Source of the DNA: Pilibacter termitis
GTDB taxonomy: Bacteria; Bacillota; Bacilli; Lactobacillales; Streptococcaceae
Reading direction: 5' to 3'
Length of the DNA: 50,675 nt
Assembly (NCBI RefSeq): GCF_900167335.1
Contig: NZ_FUXI01000018.1
Span: 13,971 to 64,645, forward strand
Below, one piece after another: positions 34,276 to 42,657 of this stretch. Under the pieces are notes generated by a model. That model was not told the origin of the DNA and ran no database searches. It saw only the letters and a program-made list of their open reading frames with translations. Every line of letters starts with the position of its first letter. The first letter of the stretch is position 1. Position numbers and translations under genes: made by a program.

Positions 34276-35109
34276 ATGTTAACTAGAAGTAGAGAAGATT
34301 TGCGTGAACACGCAAAAAAGATTAAGGCGATATTTTTTGACATTGACGACACGTTGCGTTTGAAAGATGAAGAATTTATGCCTGAAAGCGTTAAGGACGT
34401 TTTTCGTAGATTGAAAGAAAAAGGAATACTTACAGGGATTGCCTCGGGTCGTGCGTATCATGCCATTGTGCCTGAGGTGCGAGAGTTAGGGGCAGATGTT
34501 TATGTGACAATTAATGGGCAGTATGTTATCACACCGAGCGGGGAAGAACTTTATTCTAATCCTATTCCTTCGGATGTTGTGGAGCGTGCGATTGAGTGGG
34601 CGAAATCTGAAAATGTGGAGCTTGTATTCATTGGAAGTAGCAACGTTGCGTTGACGAAGTGGAACGAATACGGCGAAGCGGCACTTCCAATTGTTTACGG
34701 TCGGGGGATTATCGAATATCCGAAATTTCATGAAAAACACCGAGTGTATCAAATGTTGACGATTAATGAAAATGCGGAAAGTCTTGTTTTACCAGAGGAA
34801 TTGCGGCAGCACGTTCGTCTTGTGAAATGGCACCCTTATTCTAATGATATTATTCCTCTTGGCGGTTCTAAAGCAAACGGAATTGCTCGAGTGATTGAAA
34901 GCCTTGGACTTACACCAGATGAAATTATGGCATTTGGTGATGAGATGAACGATATTGAAATGTTCAATTTTGTTGGCATTGCAGTTGCAATGGGGAATGC
35001 CAATTGGAAAGTCAAACCTCTTGCGGATTATGTAACAAAGACGGTGACAGATGACGGCATTTTAGATGCTCTTGAAACACTTGGGATTTTGGATAAAACG
35101 GAGGATTAA
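34276..35109 (+). CDS. HAD-superfamily (Cof-type) phosphatase
   Basis: 277 residues. Motif I FFDIDDTL near residue 20, a threonine/serine motif II in GIASGR, and motif IV FGDEMNDIEMF near 227 are all present, with the large C2B cap between them. Cof-type enzymes dephosphorylate sugar phosphates, FMN or pyridoxal phosphate; the substrate cannot be told from sequence. Start follows AAAGGTAGG. A small membrane protein gene follows three bases later. Confidence 0.92.
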   Translation: MLTRSREDLREHAKKIKAIFFDIDDTLRLKDEEFMPESVKDVFRRLKEKGILTGIASGRAYHAIVPEVRELGADVYVTINGQYVITPSGEELYSNPIPSDVVERAIEWAKSENVELVFIGSSNVALTKWNEYGEAALPIVYGRGIIEYPKFHEKHRVYQMLTINENAESLVLPEELRQHVRLVKWHPYSNDIIPLGGSKANGIARVIESLGLTPDEIMAFGDEMNDIEMFNFVGIAVAMGNANWKVKPLADYVTKTVTDDGILDALETLGILDKTED

Positions 35110-35112
35110 AAG

Positions 35113-35451
35113 ATGATTTATTTAAAACTATTTCTAGCAGGGGCATTAATTGCCAATTTTTTCCCACATTTTATCATGGGGGTAACGGGTCAGAGATTTC
35201 CTACACCTTTTGTAAAAAATCGTCGTTCCGAAAATGTTCTCGAAAGAACGTCAAGTGCAATGGTGAACATGATTTGGTCGCTTTGGAATTTAGCATTGGC
35301 TGGTTCTGTTTTCTACTTTGCACTGGTCAACCACGCTGATGAAGGAAAATTAGAATTTTGGTTGCTTTCACTGTTTCTCGGGTTTGTCTTTATGGGCGTG
35401 TTTGCTGCGAAGGTCTTTGGTATGCGAAATGAACACTTACACCAAAAATAA
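35113..35451 (+). CDS. Small membrane protein, unknown function
   Basis: 112 residues, three hydrophobic segments (about 3-22, 52-70, 82-102), a polar loop KNRRSENVLERTSS and a histidine-bearing C-terminus (RNEHLHQK). GGAGGATTAAAAG precedes the start, which sits three bases after the HAD stop, so they share a transcript. No family recognised. Confidence 0.8.
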   Translation: MIYLKLFLAGALIANFFPHFIMGVTGQRFPTPFVKNRRSENVLERTSSAMVNMIWSLWNLALAGSVFYFALVNHADEGKLEFWLLSLFLGFVFMGVFAAKVFGMRNEHLHQK

Positions 35452-35467
35452 GACTCACCTAATCAAA

Positions 35468-35510
35468 CGGGAGAATTTGTACTTGATGTACTAGGAGGCA
35501 AATTCCCCCG
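35468..35510 (+). other. Twelve-base-pair stem upstream of the SorC-type regulator
   Basis: CGGGAGAATTTG pairs with CAAATTCCCCCG at eleven of twelve positions. The loop contains GTACTTGATGTAC and an AGGAGG. It lies 22 bases before the regulator start, overlaps no T run, and could be an autoregulatory operator or a leader structure. Confidence 0.5.
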
Positions 35511-35531
35511 AAAAAAATATAAGGGGATAAA

Positions 35532-36488
35532 ATGAAAGAAGATAAGAGAAGACTGCTGGCAAAAATCGCCTATCTGTATTATGTGGAGGACAAAACGCAG
35601 GCACAAATCGCCAAAGAGCTAGACATTTACCGCACGAGCATTAGCCGAATGTTAACGCAAGCCAAGCGTGAGGGCATTGTCAAGATTGAAATTCAAAATA
35701 CAGATGCCGAGCTTTTGGCTTTGGAAAATCAGTTTAAAAATAAGTACGGATTGAAATATTTGGAAGTATTGCCAAACAATCCTACGATTTCTACTGCTGA
35801 GCAAGAGGAACTTTTTGCAGAACTTGCGGGGAGTTTTGTTCGCAAAATTATCAAAAACGACCAGACGATTGGGCTGTCATGGGGTTCAACACTTTCGAGG
35901 GTTATTCATCATATTAATAAAAAAACAGCGAAAAACCTTTCGATCGTCCCACTTGCTGGAGCCCCAAGTCATACAAATTCTCGTTTCCATGTGAATACTT
36001 TAGTTTATGAGTTGGCAAAGAAAACGCAAGGACATAGCGTTTTCATTAATACTACGGTTATTCAAGAAACTCCTCAGCTGGCAAATGGGATTCTCTCCTC
36101 AAAATATTTTGGTGAAATCAAAAATTTGTGGGAAAAATTGGACGTGGCGATTGTCGGAATTGGTGGGCATCTTGCGACAACGGAAAGTCAATGGCGAGAT
36201 TTATTGACACTTTCTGACAATCGTTTTTTACAGGCAAAAGAAGTCGTAGGCGACTGTTGCTGTCGATTTTTTGATAAAGACGGAAATGTTGCCAAAGGTG
36301 AACTTTATGAACGGACAATTGGCATTACCCTTGAGCGATTAAAAGAAGTCCCGATTTCTGTCGGGATTGCGTATGGCGAGGAAAAAGCTCAGGCGATTTT
36401 AGCCCTTTTAAAACAAGGAGCGTTGAATACTCTGATTACGGATCAAAATACTTTGCTTGAGATGAAAGCGTTGTGGGAGCTAGAGTAG
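35532..36488 (+). CDS. SorC/DeoR-type sugar-binding regulator
   Basis: 318 residues: an N-terminal helix-turn-helix (about 18-40, KTQAQIAKELDIYRTSISRM) and a large C-terminal phosphosugar-binding domain (GLSWGSTLSRVI, VGIGG). Such regulators sense a phosphorylated sugar of the pathway they control. It lies directly before the PTS genes on the same strand with its own terminator between, and is their likely regulator. Start follows AAGGGGATAAA. Confidence 0.9.
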   Translation: MKEDKRRLLAKIAYLYYVEDKTQAQIAKELDIYRTSISRMLTQAKREGIVKIEIQNTDAELLALENQFKNKYGLKYLEVLPNNPTISTAEQEELFAELAGSFVRKIIKNDQTIGLSWGSTLSRVIHHINKKTAKNLSIVPLAGAPSHTNSRFHVNTLVYELAKKTQGHSVFINTTVIQETPQLANGILSSKYFGEIKNLWEKLDVAIVGIGGHLATTESQWRDLLTLSDNRFLQAKEVVGDCCCRFFDKDGNVAKGELYERTIGITLERLKEVPISVGIAYGEEKAQAILALLKQGALNTLITDQNTLLEMKALWELE

Positions 36489-36516
36489 CCATAAATCTAA
36501 TCTGGATACCTCTAAA

Positions 36517-36546
36517 GGAGACTGAGTTAGCAACAGTCTCTTTTTT
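36517..36546 (+). terminator. Terminator of the SorC-type gene
   Basis: GAGACTG pairs with CAGTCTC, then T6. A solitary M-like end (GGATACCTCTAAAG, 36503-36516) lies immediately before it. Confidence 0.88.
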
Positions 36547-36622
36547 GCCGCCAAATATTTCACTTATTTTTCGCACAAATGTGCAATTAAATCATAAAAC
36601 AATTCAATTTCCACATTTCCAC

Positions 36623-36651
36623 TTGAGAAAACGTTTACTAGGTTGTATGAT
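36623..36651 (+). promoter_or_regulatory. PTS promoter with embedded cre-like site
   Basis: TTGAGA, 17-base spacer, TATGAT. The spacer holds GAAAACGTTTAC (36627-36638), close to the CcpA cre consensus, so catabolite repression by blocking polymerase is likely. A GCACAAATGTGC palindrome at 36573-36584 could be the SorC-type operator. The leader to IIB is about 145 bases with a GGAGGGGG stretch that has no usable start codon. Confidence 0.7.
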
Positions 36652-36803
36652 TTAGTTGCGAAAGTAAATAAATAAGTTTCATTTAAAAATGATTTTATTT
36701 TCACATGAATAAACAAACGAAAAGGAGGGGGCATCATACACTGCTACATTTATGAACATTATTTATTTGCTAACAAAAAAATTATTTATTGGAGGAATTA
36801 CTC

Positions 36804-37112
36804 ATGATTAAAATTCGTTTATTTTGTGCCGCAGGTTTTTCAACTGGAATGTTGGTAAATAATATGCGTGCCGCTGCAACAAAAAAAGGCATCGAAGTAG
36901 ATATTCAAGCAGATTCTCAAGCGAAAATCGCTCAACTTGTCGAAGGAATTGACGTTGCACTCTTAGGACCGCAAGTCAGCTACACGCTTGACAAGTCGAA
37001 AAAAGTTTGTGATGAAAAAAATGTACCAATTGCTGTGATTCCAATGAGCGATTATGGAACATTAAACGGAGAAAAAGTGCTGGATTTAGCATTAAATCTA
37101 ATGCAAGGATAA
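36804..37112 (+). CDS. PTS lactose/cellobiose-type IIB component
   Basis: About 102 residues. The active cysteine is in LFCAAGFSTGML (about residues 6-17), the phosphate loop of this family. GGAGGAATTACTC sets the start at ATG 36804; five extra upstream codons have no ribosome site. It passes phosphate from IIA to the sugar carried by IIC. Its IIA partner in this operon is broken. Confidence 0.93.
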   Translation: MIKIRLFCAAGFSTGMLVNNMRAAATKKGIEVDIQADSQAKIAQLVEGIDVALLGPQVSYTLDKSKKVCDEKNVPIAVIPMSDYGTLNGEKVLDLALNLMQG

Positions 37113-37124
37113 CGGGAGGAAACT

Positions 37125-38450
37125 ATGAAAAATTTTAATTCGCAAGCAATTATTGCCCCGATTATGCGGTTTGTCAATATGCGTGGCATTATCGCTTTAA
37201 AAGACGGGATGCTGGCAATTTTGCCACTTACGGTTGTCGGGAGTATCTTTTTGATTATCGGTCAAATTCCGTCAGAGCAGATTAACAAGGCTATTGCTGA
37301 TGTTTTTGGCAAGGACTGGACAGAGCCATTTATGCAAGTGTACTCTGGGACATTTGCGATTATGGGCTTAATTTCTTGTTTTGCGATTGGCTATGCTTAT
37401 GCGAAAAATAGCGATGTTGAGCCATTACCTGCTGGAGTTTTATCTCTTTCAGCATTCTTTATCACACTAAAATCATCCTATATACCAGAAGCCGGGGAGC
37501 CAATAGGGGATGCAATTTCAAAAGTATGGTTTGGTGGGCAAGGAATTATCGGAGCAATTATTATTGGTTTAACAGTTGGAGCGATTTATACTTTCTTTAT
37601 CCAAAAGAAAATCGTCTTGAAAATGCCTGAGCAAGTCCCTGAGGCGATTTCCAAACAATTCGCAGCCATGACACCTGCGTTTGCTATTTTCTTGCTTTCC
37701 ATGATTGTGTATATCATCTCAAAGAAAGTGACAGACGGCGGAACCTTTATCGAGATGATTTACAAAGCTGTTCAAGTGCCACTTCAAGGACTTACTGGTT
37801 CTCTTGGTGGAGCAATCGGAATTGCGTTTTTCATCTCATTTCTCTGGTGGTTTGGGGTACACGGACAATCTGTTGTCAACGGAATTGTTACCGCCCTTCT
37901 TCTCTCCAATCTTGATGCGAACAAAGATTTGCTTGCAAAAGGACAACTTTCTGTTGAAAATGGAGCACACATTGTAACACAACAATTTTTAGATAGCTTT
38001 TTGATTATTTCAGGAAGTGGGATTACTTTTGGGATTGTGATTGCTATGCTATTTGCCGCGAAATCTCAGCAATATAAGGCACTTGGAAAAGTTGCGGCAT
38101 TTCCTGCAATTTTCAATGTAAACGAGCCAATTATTTTCGGTTTTCCAGTCGTGATGAATCCGATTATGTTTGTACCATTTCTTGTTGTGCCAATTATTTC
38201 AGCGTTACTCGTGTACGGAGCGATTGCGATAGGATTTCTCGCACCATTTTCTGGTGTGACACTGCCGTGGAGTACACCTGCGATTATCTCTGGTTTAATG
38301 GTCGGTGGTTGGAAAGCAGCATTGTTGCAAATCGTCATTTTGGCAATTTCAACTGCCGTTTACTTTCCATTCTTCAAAGTGCAAGACAAAATTGCTTATG
38401 AAAATGAGTTGAAACAAGCAGAACTTGATAAGGAGAGCGTGGGAGCATAA
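37125..38450 (+). CDS. PTS lactose/cellobiose-type IIC permease
   Basis: 441 residues, about ten membrane helices. FWWFGVHGQSVVNGIV-type and FNVNEPIIFGFPVVMNPIMF segments mark the EIIC-Cel/Lac family, the latter including the conserved NEP sugar-binding motif. The substrate is probably a beta-glucoside or other disaccharide, but pairing with a glycyl radical enzyme and an aldolase suggests another sugar or polyol. GGAGGAAACT precedes the ATG. Its stop overlaps the IIA start (TAATG). Confidence 0.93.
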   Translation: MKNFNSQAIIAPIMRFVNMRGIIALKDGMLAILPLTVVGSIFLIIGQIPSEQINKAIADVFGKDWTEPFMQVYSGTFAIMGLISCFAIGYAYAKNSDVEPLPAGVLSLSAFFITLKSSYIPEAGEPIGDAISKVWFGGQGIIGAIIIGLTVGAIYTFFIQKKIVLKMPEQVPEAISKQFAAMTPAFAIFLLSMIVYIISKKVTDGGTFIEMIYKAVQVPLQGLTGSLGGAIGIAFFISFLWWFGVHGQSVVNGIVTALLLSNLDANKDLLAKGQLSVENGAHIVTQQFLDSFLIISGSGITFGIVIAMLFAAKSQQYKALGKVAAFPAIFNVNEPIIFGFPVVMNPIMFVPFLVVPIISALLVYGAIAIGFLAPFSGVTLPWSTPAIISGLMVGGWKAALLQIVILAISTAVYFPFFKVQDKIAYENELKQAELDKESVGA

Positions 38451-38489
38451 TGGAGAATCAAGAACATTTAGAAGCGATTATGAATTTAA

Positions 38490-38891
38490 GGGTACCTCTA
38501 AAAACTCATGCTCACCCAAAATTGCTAGTTTCCTGATTTTCTTCGTCAGCCTCCTCAACCTTGTCTAGCTACGAGGGGCAGGAGTTTGGTCGCTGTTCGC
38601 AACAGCACTGGAAACTTCGTTTCCAGTAAATAAATGCTGTGACTCACTACGACAAACTCCTGTTCGCCCCTCTTCGCTTTTCTTGTTGTCTAGCTGCGAG
38701 GGGCTGAAGTCTGGCAACTGCTCACAATGTCGCTAGAAACTTACGTTTCTAGTAAATGAACGACAGTGTTCGCTGTTGCAGACTTCAAATCGCCCCGCTC
38801 GCTTTTCTTGTCACCACATAGCTTTCGTCGGTTTCCTCAAAAATCGGAAAACTATCTAATTTTGACTTAAGCGGAGTTTTTATAGGTACAC
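38490..38891. mobile_element. M4: M-family element carrying a tandem U pair
   Basis: Left end GGGTACCTCTAAAAACT; right end AGTTTTTATAGGTACAC, slightly decayed. TTAA lies on both sides (38486-38489, 38892-38895). The 155-bp M body is split at its apex between CAACCT and ACCACATAG by two U units (38562-38811). Confidence 0.87.
38562..38811 (+). repeat. Two tandem U-family repeats nested in M4
   Basis: Units at 38562-38686 and 38687-38811. Each begins TGTCTAGCT and ends GCTTTTCTTG. Their outer arms differ as AGGAGTTT/AAACTCCT against TGAAGTCT/AGACTTCA, with both pairs still complementary. Inner hairpins CTGGAAAC-TTC-GTTTCCAG and CTAGAAACTTACGTTTCTAG are followed by TAAATAAA or TAAATGAA. Confidence 0.9.
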
Positions 38892-39197
38892 TTAATCATC
38901 TTTGGCTAAAATGCAAAAAGTAGTGCTATGGAGGCGATTTCTGCTGCAAAAGCTCGGGATTTTTCGATTGCAGAGGAAAAAATCACAACTGCTGAGGAGT
39001 CTCTTATTCAAGCACATCATGCCCAAACAGATATGCTAACTCAAGAGGCTCAAGGCAATCACATGAACGTCACACTTCTTGCCGTTCACAGTCAAGATCA
39101 TTTGATGACCTCCATTTCTTTTACCGATTTAGCAAAGGAAATCGTGGAAATTTATCGTGAATTGCCTGCGAAAAATTAAAGGCGGACGCTAAAGATT

Positions 39198-39398
39198 GAG
39201 AGACTTGGACATAAAAAAGAAATATATGGGCACCTCTAAAAACTCACGCTTATCCAAAATTGCTAGTTTTCCGATTTTCTTCGTCAGTCTCCTCAACCTA
39301 TGAACCACATAGTTTTCGTCGATTTCCTCGAAAATCAAAAAACTATCTAATTTTGGCTTAACCGGAGTTTTTAGAGGTGCCCATATGTCTAGGTCTCT
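39198..39398 (+). terminator. Terminator split by element M5
   Basis: Left arm GAGAGACTTGGACAT (39198-39212) and right arm ATGTCTAGGTCTCT (39385-39398), then TTTTC, form a terminator when the 155-bp M5 is removed. It would have ended the PTS unit after IIA. Confidence 0.7.
39228..39382. mobile_element. M5: palindromic MITE-like element in a terminator loop
   Basis: Ends GGGCACCTCTAAAAACT and GTTTTTAGAGGTGCCC. ATAT stands on both sides (39224-39227, 39383-39386). Nearly identical to M2, including the CTATGAACCACATAG apex. Confidence 0.88.
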
Positions 39399-39403
39399 TT
39401 TTC

Positions 39404-39432
39404 TTTACTTTCGTACGAAACTATATTATAAT
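39404..39432 (+). promoter_or_regulatory. Promoter of the glycyl radical enzyme gene with palindromic operator
   Basis: TTTACT, 17-base spacer, TATAAT. A perfect palindrome TTTCGTACGAAA (39409-39420) overlaps the -35 and spacer. The enzyme gene therefore has its own promoter and does not depend on transcription through the broken IIA. Confidence 0.7.
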
Positions 39433-39468
39433 TCATATGAAAATATTAAAATGAATGGAGCGATTAAA

Positions 39469-41898
39469 ATGTTAGCAACTGAAACAAAGAAAACTGAGAA
39501 CTACTTTGGCGATTTGACCAAAAGAATGGCACATTTTCGTGAGGAAGTTCTCTCAACAAAGCCTTATGTTTGTGCAGAACGTGCTGTTTTGACAACTGAG
39601 GCTTACAAAGAACATCAAGATAAACCACTTGTGCTAAAACGTGCGTTGATGTTGAAAAATATTTTGGAAAATATGTCGATTTTCATTGAAAAAGATACAC
39701 TCATTGTTGGAAATCAAGCAAAAAATAATCGTTCGGCTCCTATCTTTCCAGAATACGCAATGGACTGGGTGGTCAATGAATTAGACGAGTTTGAAAAACG
39801 TGACGGAGATGTCTTTTATATCACCGAAGAAACCAAAGAAGAACTTCGTAATATTGCACCTTTTTGGTATCATAACACGACAAAAGACAGAGGACTTGCG
39901 GCAATCCCTAGTGCCTCTAAGTTATTTTACGATTTAGGAATTATCAAAGCCGAAGGGAATATCACCTCTGGAGATGCTCATATTGCCGTGAGCTATGAAA
40001 CGGTTATCAACGAGGGGTTGATTTCCTATGAAAAACGTGTGAAAGAAATGCTTGCAACTCTTGATTTGACAAATGTAGAAGATATGAAAAAAATGTACTT
40101 TTACGAGGCAACGCTCATCACGCTTGAGGCAATCCAAACATTCGCCACTCGTTTTTCTGAGCTTGCACTTGCACAGGCGAAAACTGCTGATACTAAACGC
40201 ATGGAAGAATTGCTTGAAATCAGTCGCATTTTGAAAAAAGTACCCTATCAAAAAGCGGATACGTTCTACGAAGCGGTGCAAGCCATTTGGTTGATTCAAT
40301 TGATTTTGCAAATTGAAAGTAACGGTCATTCGCTAAGCTATGGACGAATGGATCAATACCTCAATCCATTTTTAGAACGTGACCTAGCAAACAAGACAAT
40401 TACCGAAGAAAAAGCGGTGGAATTACTGACAAATCTCTGGATTAAAACTATTACGATTAATAAAATTCGTTCATGGAGCCACACACAATTTTCTGCGGGT
40501 TCTCCGCTTTACCAAAATGTCACGATTGCAGGACAGACAACGGAGAAAAAAGATGCGGTGAATCGTTTGAGTTATCTATTGCTAAAATCCGTCGCTCAAA
40601 CAAAATTGCCACAACCAAATTTGACCGTTCGCTATCACGCTGGTCTTACACCTGAATTTATGAATGAATGTGTCGAAGTGATCAAACTAGGAATCGGAAT
40701 GCCTGCGTTTAACAATGATGAGATTATCATTCCTTCCTTTATTTCTCGTGGCATTGATGAAAAAGATGCGTACAATTATTCTGCCATTGGTTGTGTGGAA
40801 ACGGCAGTTCCCGGAAAATGGGGGTATCGCTGTACTGGTATGAGTTTTATCAATTTCCCTAAAGTGCTGACAATTATTATGAATGGTGGAGTCGATCCGA
40901 AAAGCAAGGTGAAGTTAATTGACGGCATTAAGCCTTTTAGTGAAATGAAAAGTTATGATGAGCTATTTGCGGCTTGGGATGTGGTAATTCGTGATTTCAC
41001 TCGCCATTCTGTTATCATTGAAAATGCTTGCGACTGGGTGCTAGAAACAGATGTGCCTGATGTGTTGTGTTCGGCATTGACACAAGATTGTATTGGTCGT
41101 GGGAAAACGCTCAAAGAAGGCGGTGCCGTTTATGACTTTATCTCTGGTTTACAAGTAGGAATTGCCAATCTTGCCGACAGTCTCGCTGCAATCAAAAAAC
41201 TCGTTTTTGAAGAAAAGAAAATTACCCCTACTGAACTTTGGGAGGCTATGAAAAATGATTTTGCAGGCGAAAAAGGCAAGGAAATACAAGAGTTACTTTT
41301 GTATAGCGTAGGAAAATATGGAAATGATGATGATTCTGTTGACCAATTAGTTGTTGATGCTTATAACTGCTATATTGACGAAGTGGTCAAATATCCAAAT
41401 ACTCGTTTTGGTCGTGGACCAATCGGTGGCACTCGTTACGCTGGTACTAGTTCTATTTCTGCAAATGTCGGGCAAGGACATGGTACTATGGCAACACCAG
41501 ACGGTCGCAATGCATGGACACCATTAGCAGAAGGTTGCTCACCTACTCACGCAATGGACACAAACGGACCTACTGCGGTATTGAAAACCGTCGCAAAACT
41601 TCCGACAAAAGATATTACAGGTGGTGTTTTATTGAACCAAAAAGTAACACCGCAAGTATTAGCCAAAGAAGAGGATAAACTGAAATTAATCGCACTTTTG
41701 CGTACTTTCTTCAATCGTCTGCATGGTTATCACATTCAGTACAATGTCGTAAGTAGAGAAACACTTCTTGACGCCCAAGCACACCCAGAACGTCATCGTG
41801 ATTTGATTGTACGTGTAGCAGGATATTCTGCATTCTTCAATGTCTTGAGCAAAGCTACACAAGATGATATTATTGAACGTACAGAACACACGCTTTAA
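39469..41898 (+). CDS. Glycyl radical enzyme, PflD/PFL2-like
   Basis: 809 residues. The glycyl radical loop RVAGYSAFFN lies near the C-terminus and the active-site segment AIGCVETAVPGKWGYRCTG near residue 442 carries the GCVE cysteine-glutamate motif of glycerol-dehydratase-like members rather than the double cysteine of true pyruvate formate-lyase. So it is probably a C-O or C-N lyase or dehydratase. No activating radical-SAM enzyme is adjacent; it must come from elsewhere. ATG 39469 has TGGAG upstream; 28 more upstream codons overlap the promoter and are excluded. In streptococci similar genes sit with PTS IIABC, an aldolase and glycerol dehydrogenase. Confidence 0.9.
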   Translation: MLATETKKTENYFGDLTKRMAHFREEVLSTKPYVCAERAVLTTEAYKEHQDKPLVLKRALMLKNILENMSIFIEKDTLIVGNQAKNNRSAPIFPEYAMDWVVNELDEFEKRDGDVFYITEETKEELRNIAPFWYHNTTKDRGLAAIPSASKLFYDLGIIKAEGNITSGDAHIAVSYETVINEGLISYEKRVKEMLATLDLTNVEDMKKMYFYEATLITLEAIQTFATRFSELALAQAKTADTKRMEELLEISRILKKVPYQKADTFYEAVQAIWLIQLILQIESNGHSLSYGRMDQYLNPFLERDLANKTITEEKAVELLTNLWIKTITINKIRSWSHTQFSAGSPLYQNVTIAGQTTEKKDAVNRLSYLLLKSVAQTKLPQPNLTVRYHAGLTPEFMNECVEVIKLGIGMPAFNNDEIIIPSFISRGIDEKDAYNYSAIGCVETAVPGKWGYRCTGMSFINFPKVLTIIMNGGVDPKSKVKLIDGIKPFSEMKSYDELFAAWDVVIRDFTRHSVIIENACDWVLETDVPDVLCSALTQDCIGRGKTLKEGGAVYDFISGLQVGIANLADSLAAIKKLVFEEKKITPTELWEAMKNDFAGEKGKEIQELLLYSVGKYGNDDDSVDQLVVDAYNCYIDEVVKYPNTRFGRGPIGGTRYAGTSSISANVGQGHGTMATPDGRNAWTPLAEGCSPTHAMDTNGPTAVLKTVAKLPTKDITGGVLLNQKVTPQVLAKEEDKLKLIALLRTFFNRLHGYHIQYNVVSRETLLDAQAHPERHRDLIVRVAGYSAFFNVLSKATQDDIIERTEHTL

Positions 41899-41925
41899 AA
41901 AAGTTACAGGAACGAGGAAAGAAAA

Positions 41926-42606
41926 ATGGAATTTATGATCGACACCGCCAATCTTCAAGAAATTGAACGTTGGAATAATGCTCTTGCACTTAGCGGAGTA
42001 ACAAGTAATCCTAGTATTTTGAAAAAAGAGGGCAAAATTGACCTTTATGCCCACCTTAAACAAATTCGCAAAATCATTGGCATGGAAAAAAGTTTGCACG
42101 TGCAAGTTGTCGCAAAAGATTTTGACGGCATGATGAAAGATGCCGAGGCAATTTTAGAAAACGTTGACTCCAACGTATTTGTCAAAGTTCCTGTCAACGA
42201 AGTCGGACTCGCCGTGATTAAAGAGCTAAAACGTCGCAACATCAATGTAACAGCGACCGCCATTTACACACAAATACAAGGTTTGCTGGCAATTGCAGCA
42301 GGTGCGGATTATATCGCTCCTTATTACAATCGCATGGAGAATTTGAATATCAGTCCGAACGCTGTCATTTCTTCACTTGCTGAGGAAATCGCTCGAGGAA
42401 ATGCAAAGACAAAAATTTTAGGGGCAAGCTATAAAAATATCACACAAATCAACGATTCCATTGATTGTGGCTCGCACGCTGTAACGGTTGGAAGTGACGT
42501 AGTCGAACAATTTTTCGCTCATCCTTCTATTACAAAAGCAGTGGATGATTTCACCTCTGATTTTGAAGAGATTCATGGTGCTGGAAAAACGATGAGTAAT
42601 GTGTAA
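41926..42606 (+). CDS. Fructose-6-phosphate aldolase / transaldolase-like protein
   Basis: 226 residues, the short TalC/FSA (MipB) form. MEFMIDTANLQEIERW, GVTSNPSILKKEG and the Schiff-base lysine in NVFVKVPV (about residue 86) are present. These enzymes make or cleave C-C bonds between dihydroxyacetone or hydroxyacetone and glyceraldehyde-3-phosphate. It follows the glycyl radical enzyme by 27 bases and is presumably co-transcribed. The usual partner gldA is absent. Confidence 0.92.
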   Translation: MEFMIDTANLQEIERWNNALALSGVTSNPSILKKEGKIDLYAHLKQIRKIIGMEKSLHVQVVAKDFDGMMKDAEAILENVDSNVFVKVPVNEVGLAVIKELKRRNINVTATAIYTQIQGLLAIAAGADYIAPYYNRMENLNISPNAVISSLAEEIARGNAKTKILGASYKNITQINDSIDCGSHAVTVGSDVVEQFFAHPSITKAVDDFTSDFEEIHGAGKTMSNV

Positions 42607-42619
42607 TAAAGTTACCTAT

Positions 42620-42657
42620 AAAAACGCATGAGGAATTTGTTGCCTCATGCGTTTTTT
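42620..42657. terminator. Bidirectional terminator
   Basis: ACGCATGAGG pairs with CCTCATGCGT around a nine-base loop; T6 on + and T4 on -. It ends the aldolase unit and contains the last codons of the convergent efflux gene. A solitary M-like end (AGTTACCTATAAAAAC) lies at 42608-42625. Confidence 0.92.

Larger units (their letters stand above)
38450..39179 (+). pseudogene. PTS lactose/cellobiose-type IIA, broken by an M element and a stop
   Basis: The start (MENQEHLEAIMNL) is intact after ATG 38450. At codon 14 the M4 element enters, duplicating TTAA. Removing M4 and one TTAA restores the frame to LIIFG, then a TAA at 38907-38909, then NAKSSAMEAISAAKARDFSI and the rest, including AHHAQTDML with the phosphorylated histidine and HSQDHLMTS. 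The stop stands where the family has G, E or Q. The gene is thus disabled twice. The 83-residue tail from ATG 38928 lacks a good ribosome site. The operon needs an IIA from elsewhere. Confidence 0.88.

Noticed and set aside
36740-36808. Nineteen-codon leader peptide before PTS IIB
   Set aside because: The AAGGAGGGGG lies about 20 bases before its ATG, too far, and the codons are not those of a known attenuator.
39469-41898. True pyruvate formate-lyase
   Set aside because: The active site is GCVE without the adjacent cysteine pair of PFL, and the operon context is a PTS with an aldolase.
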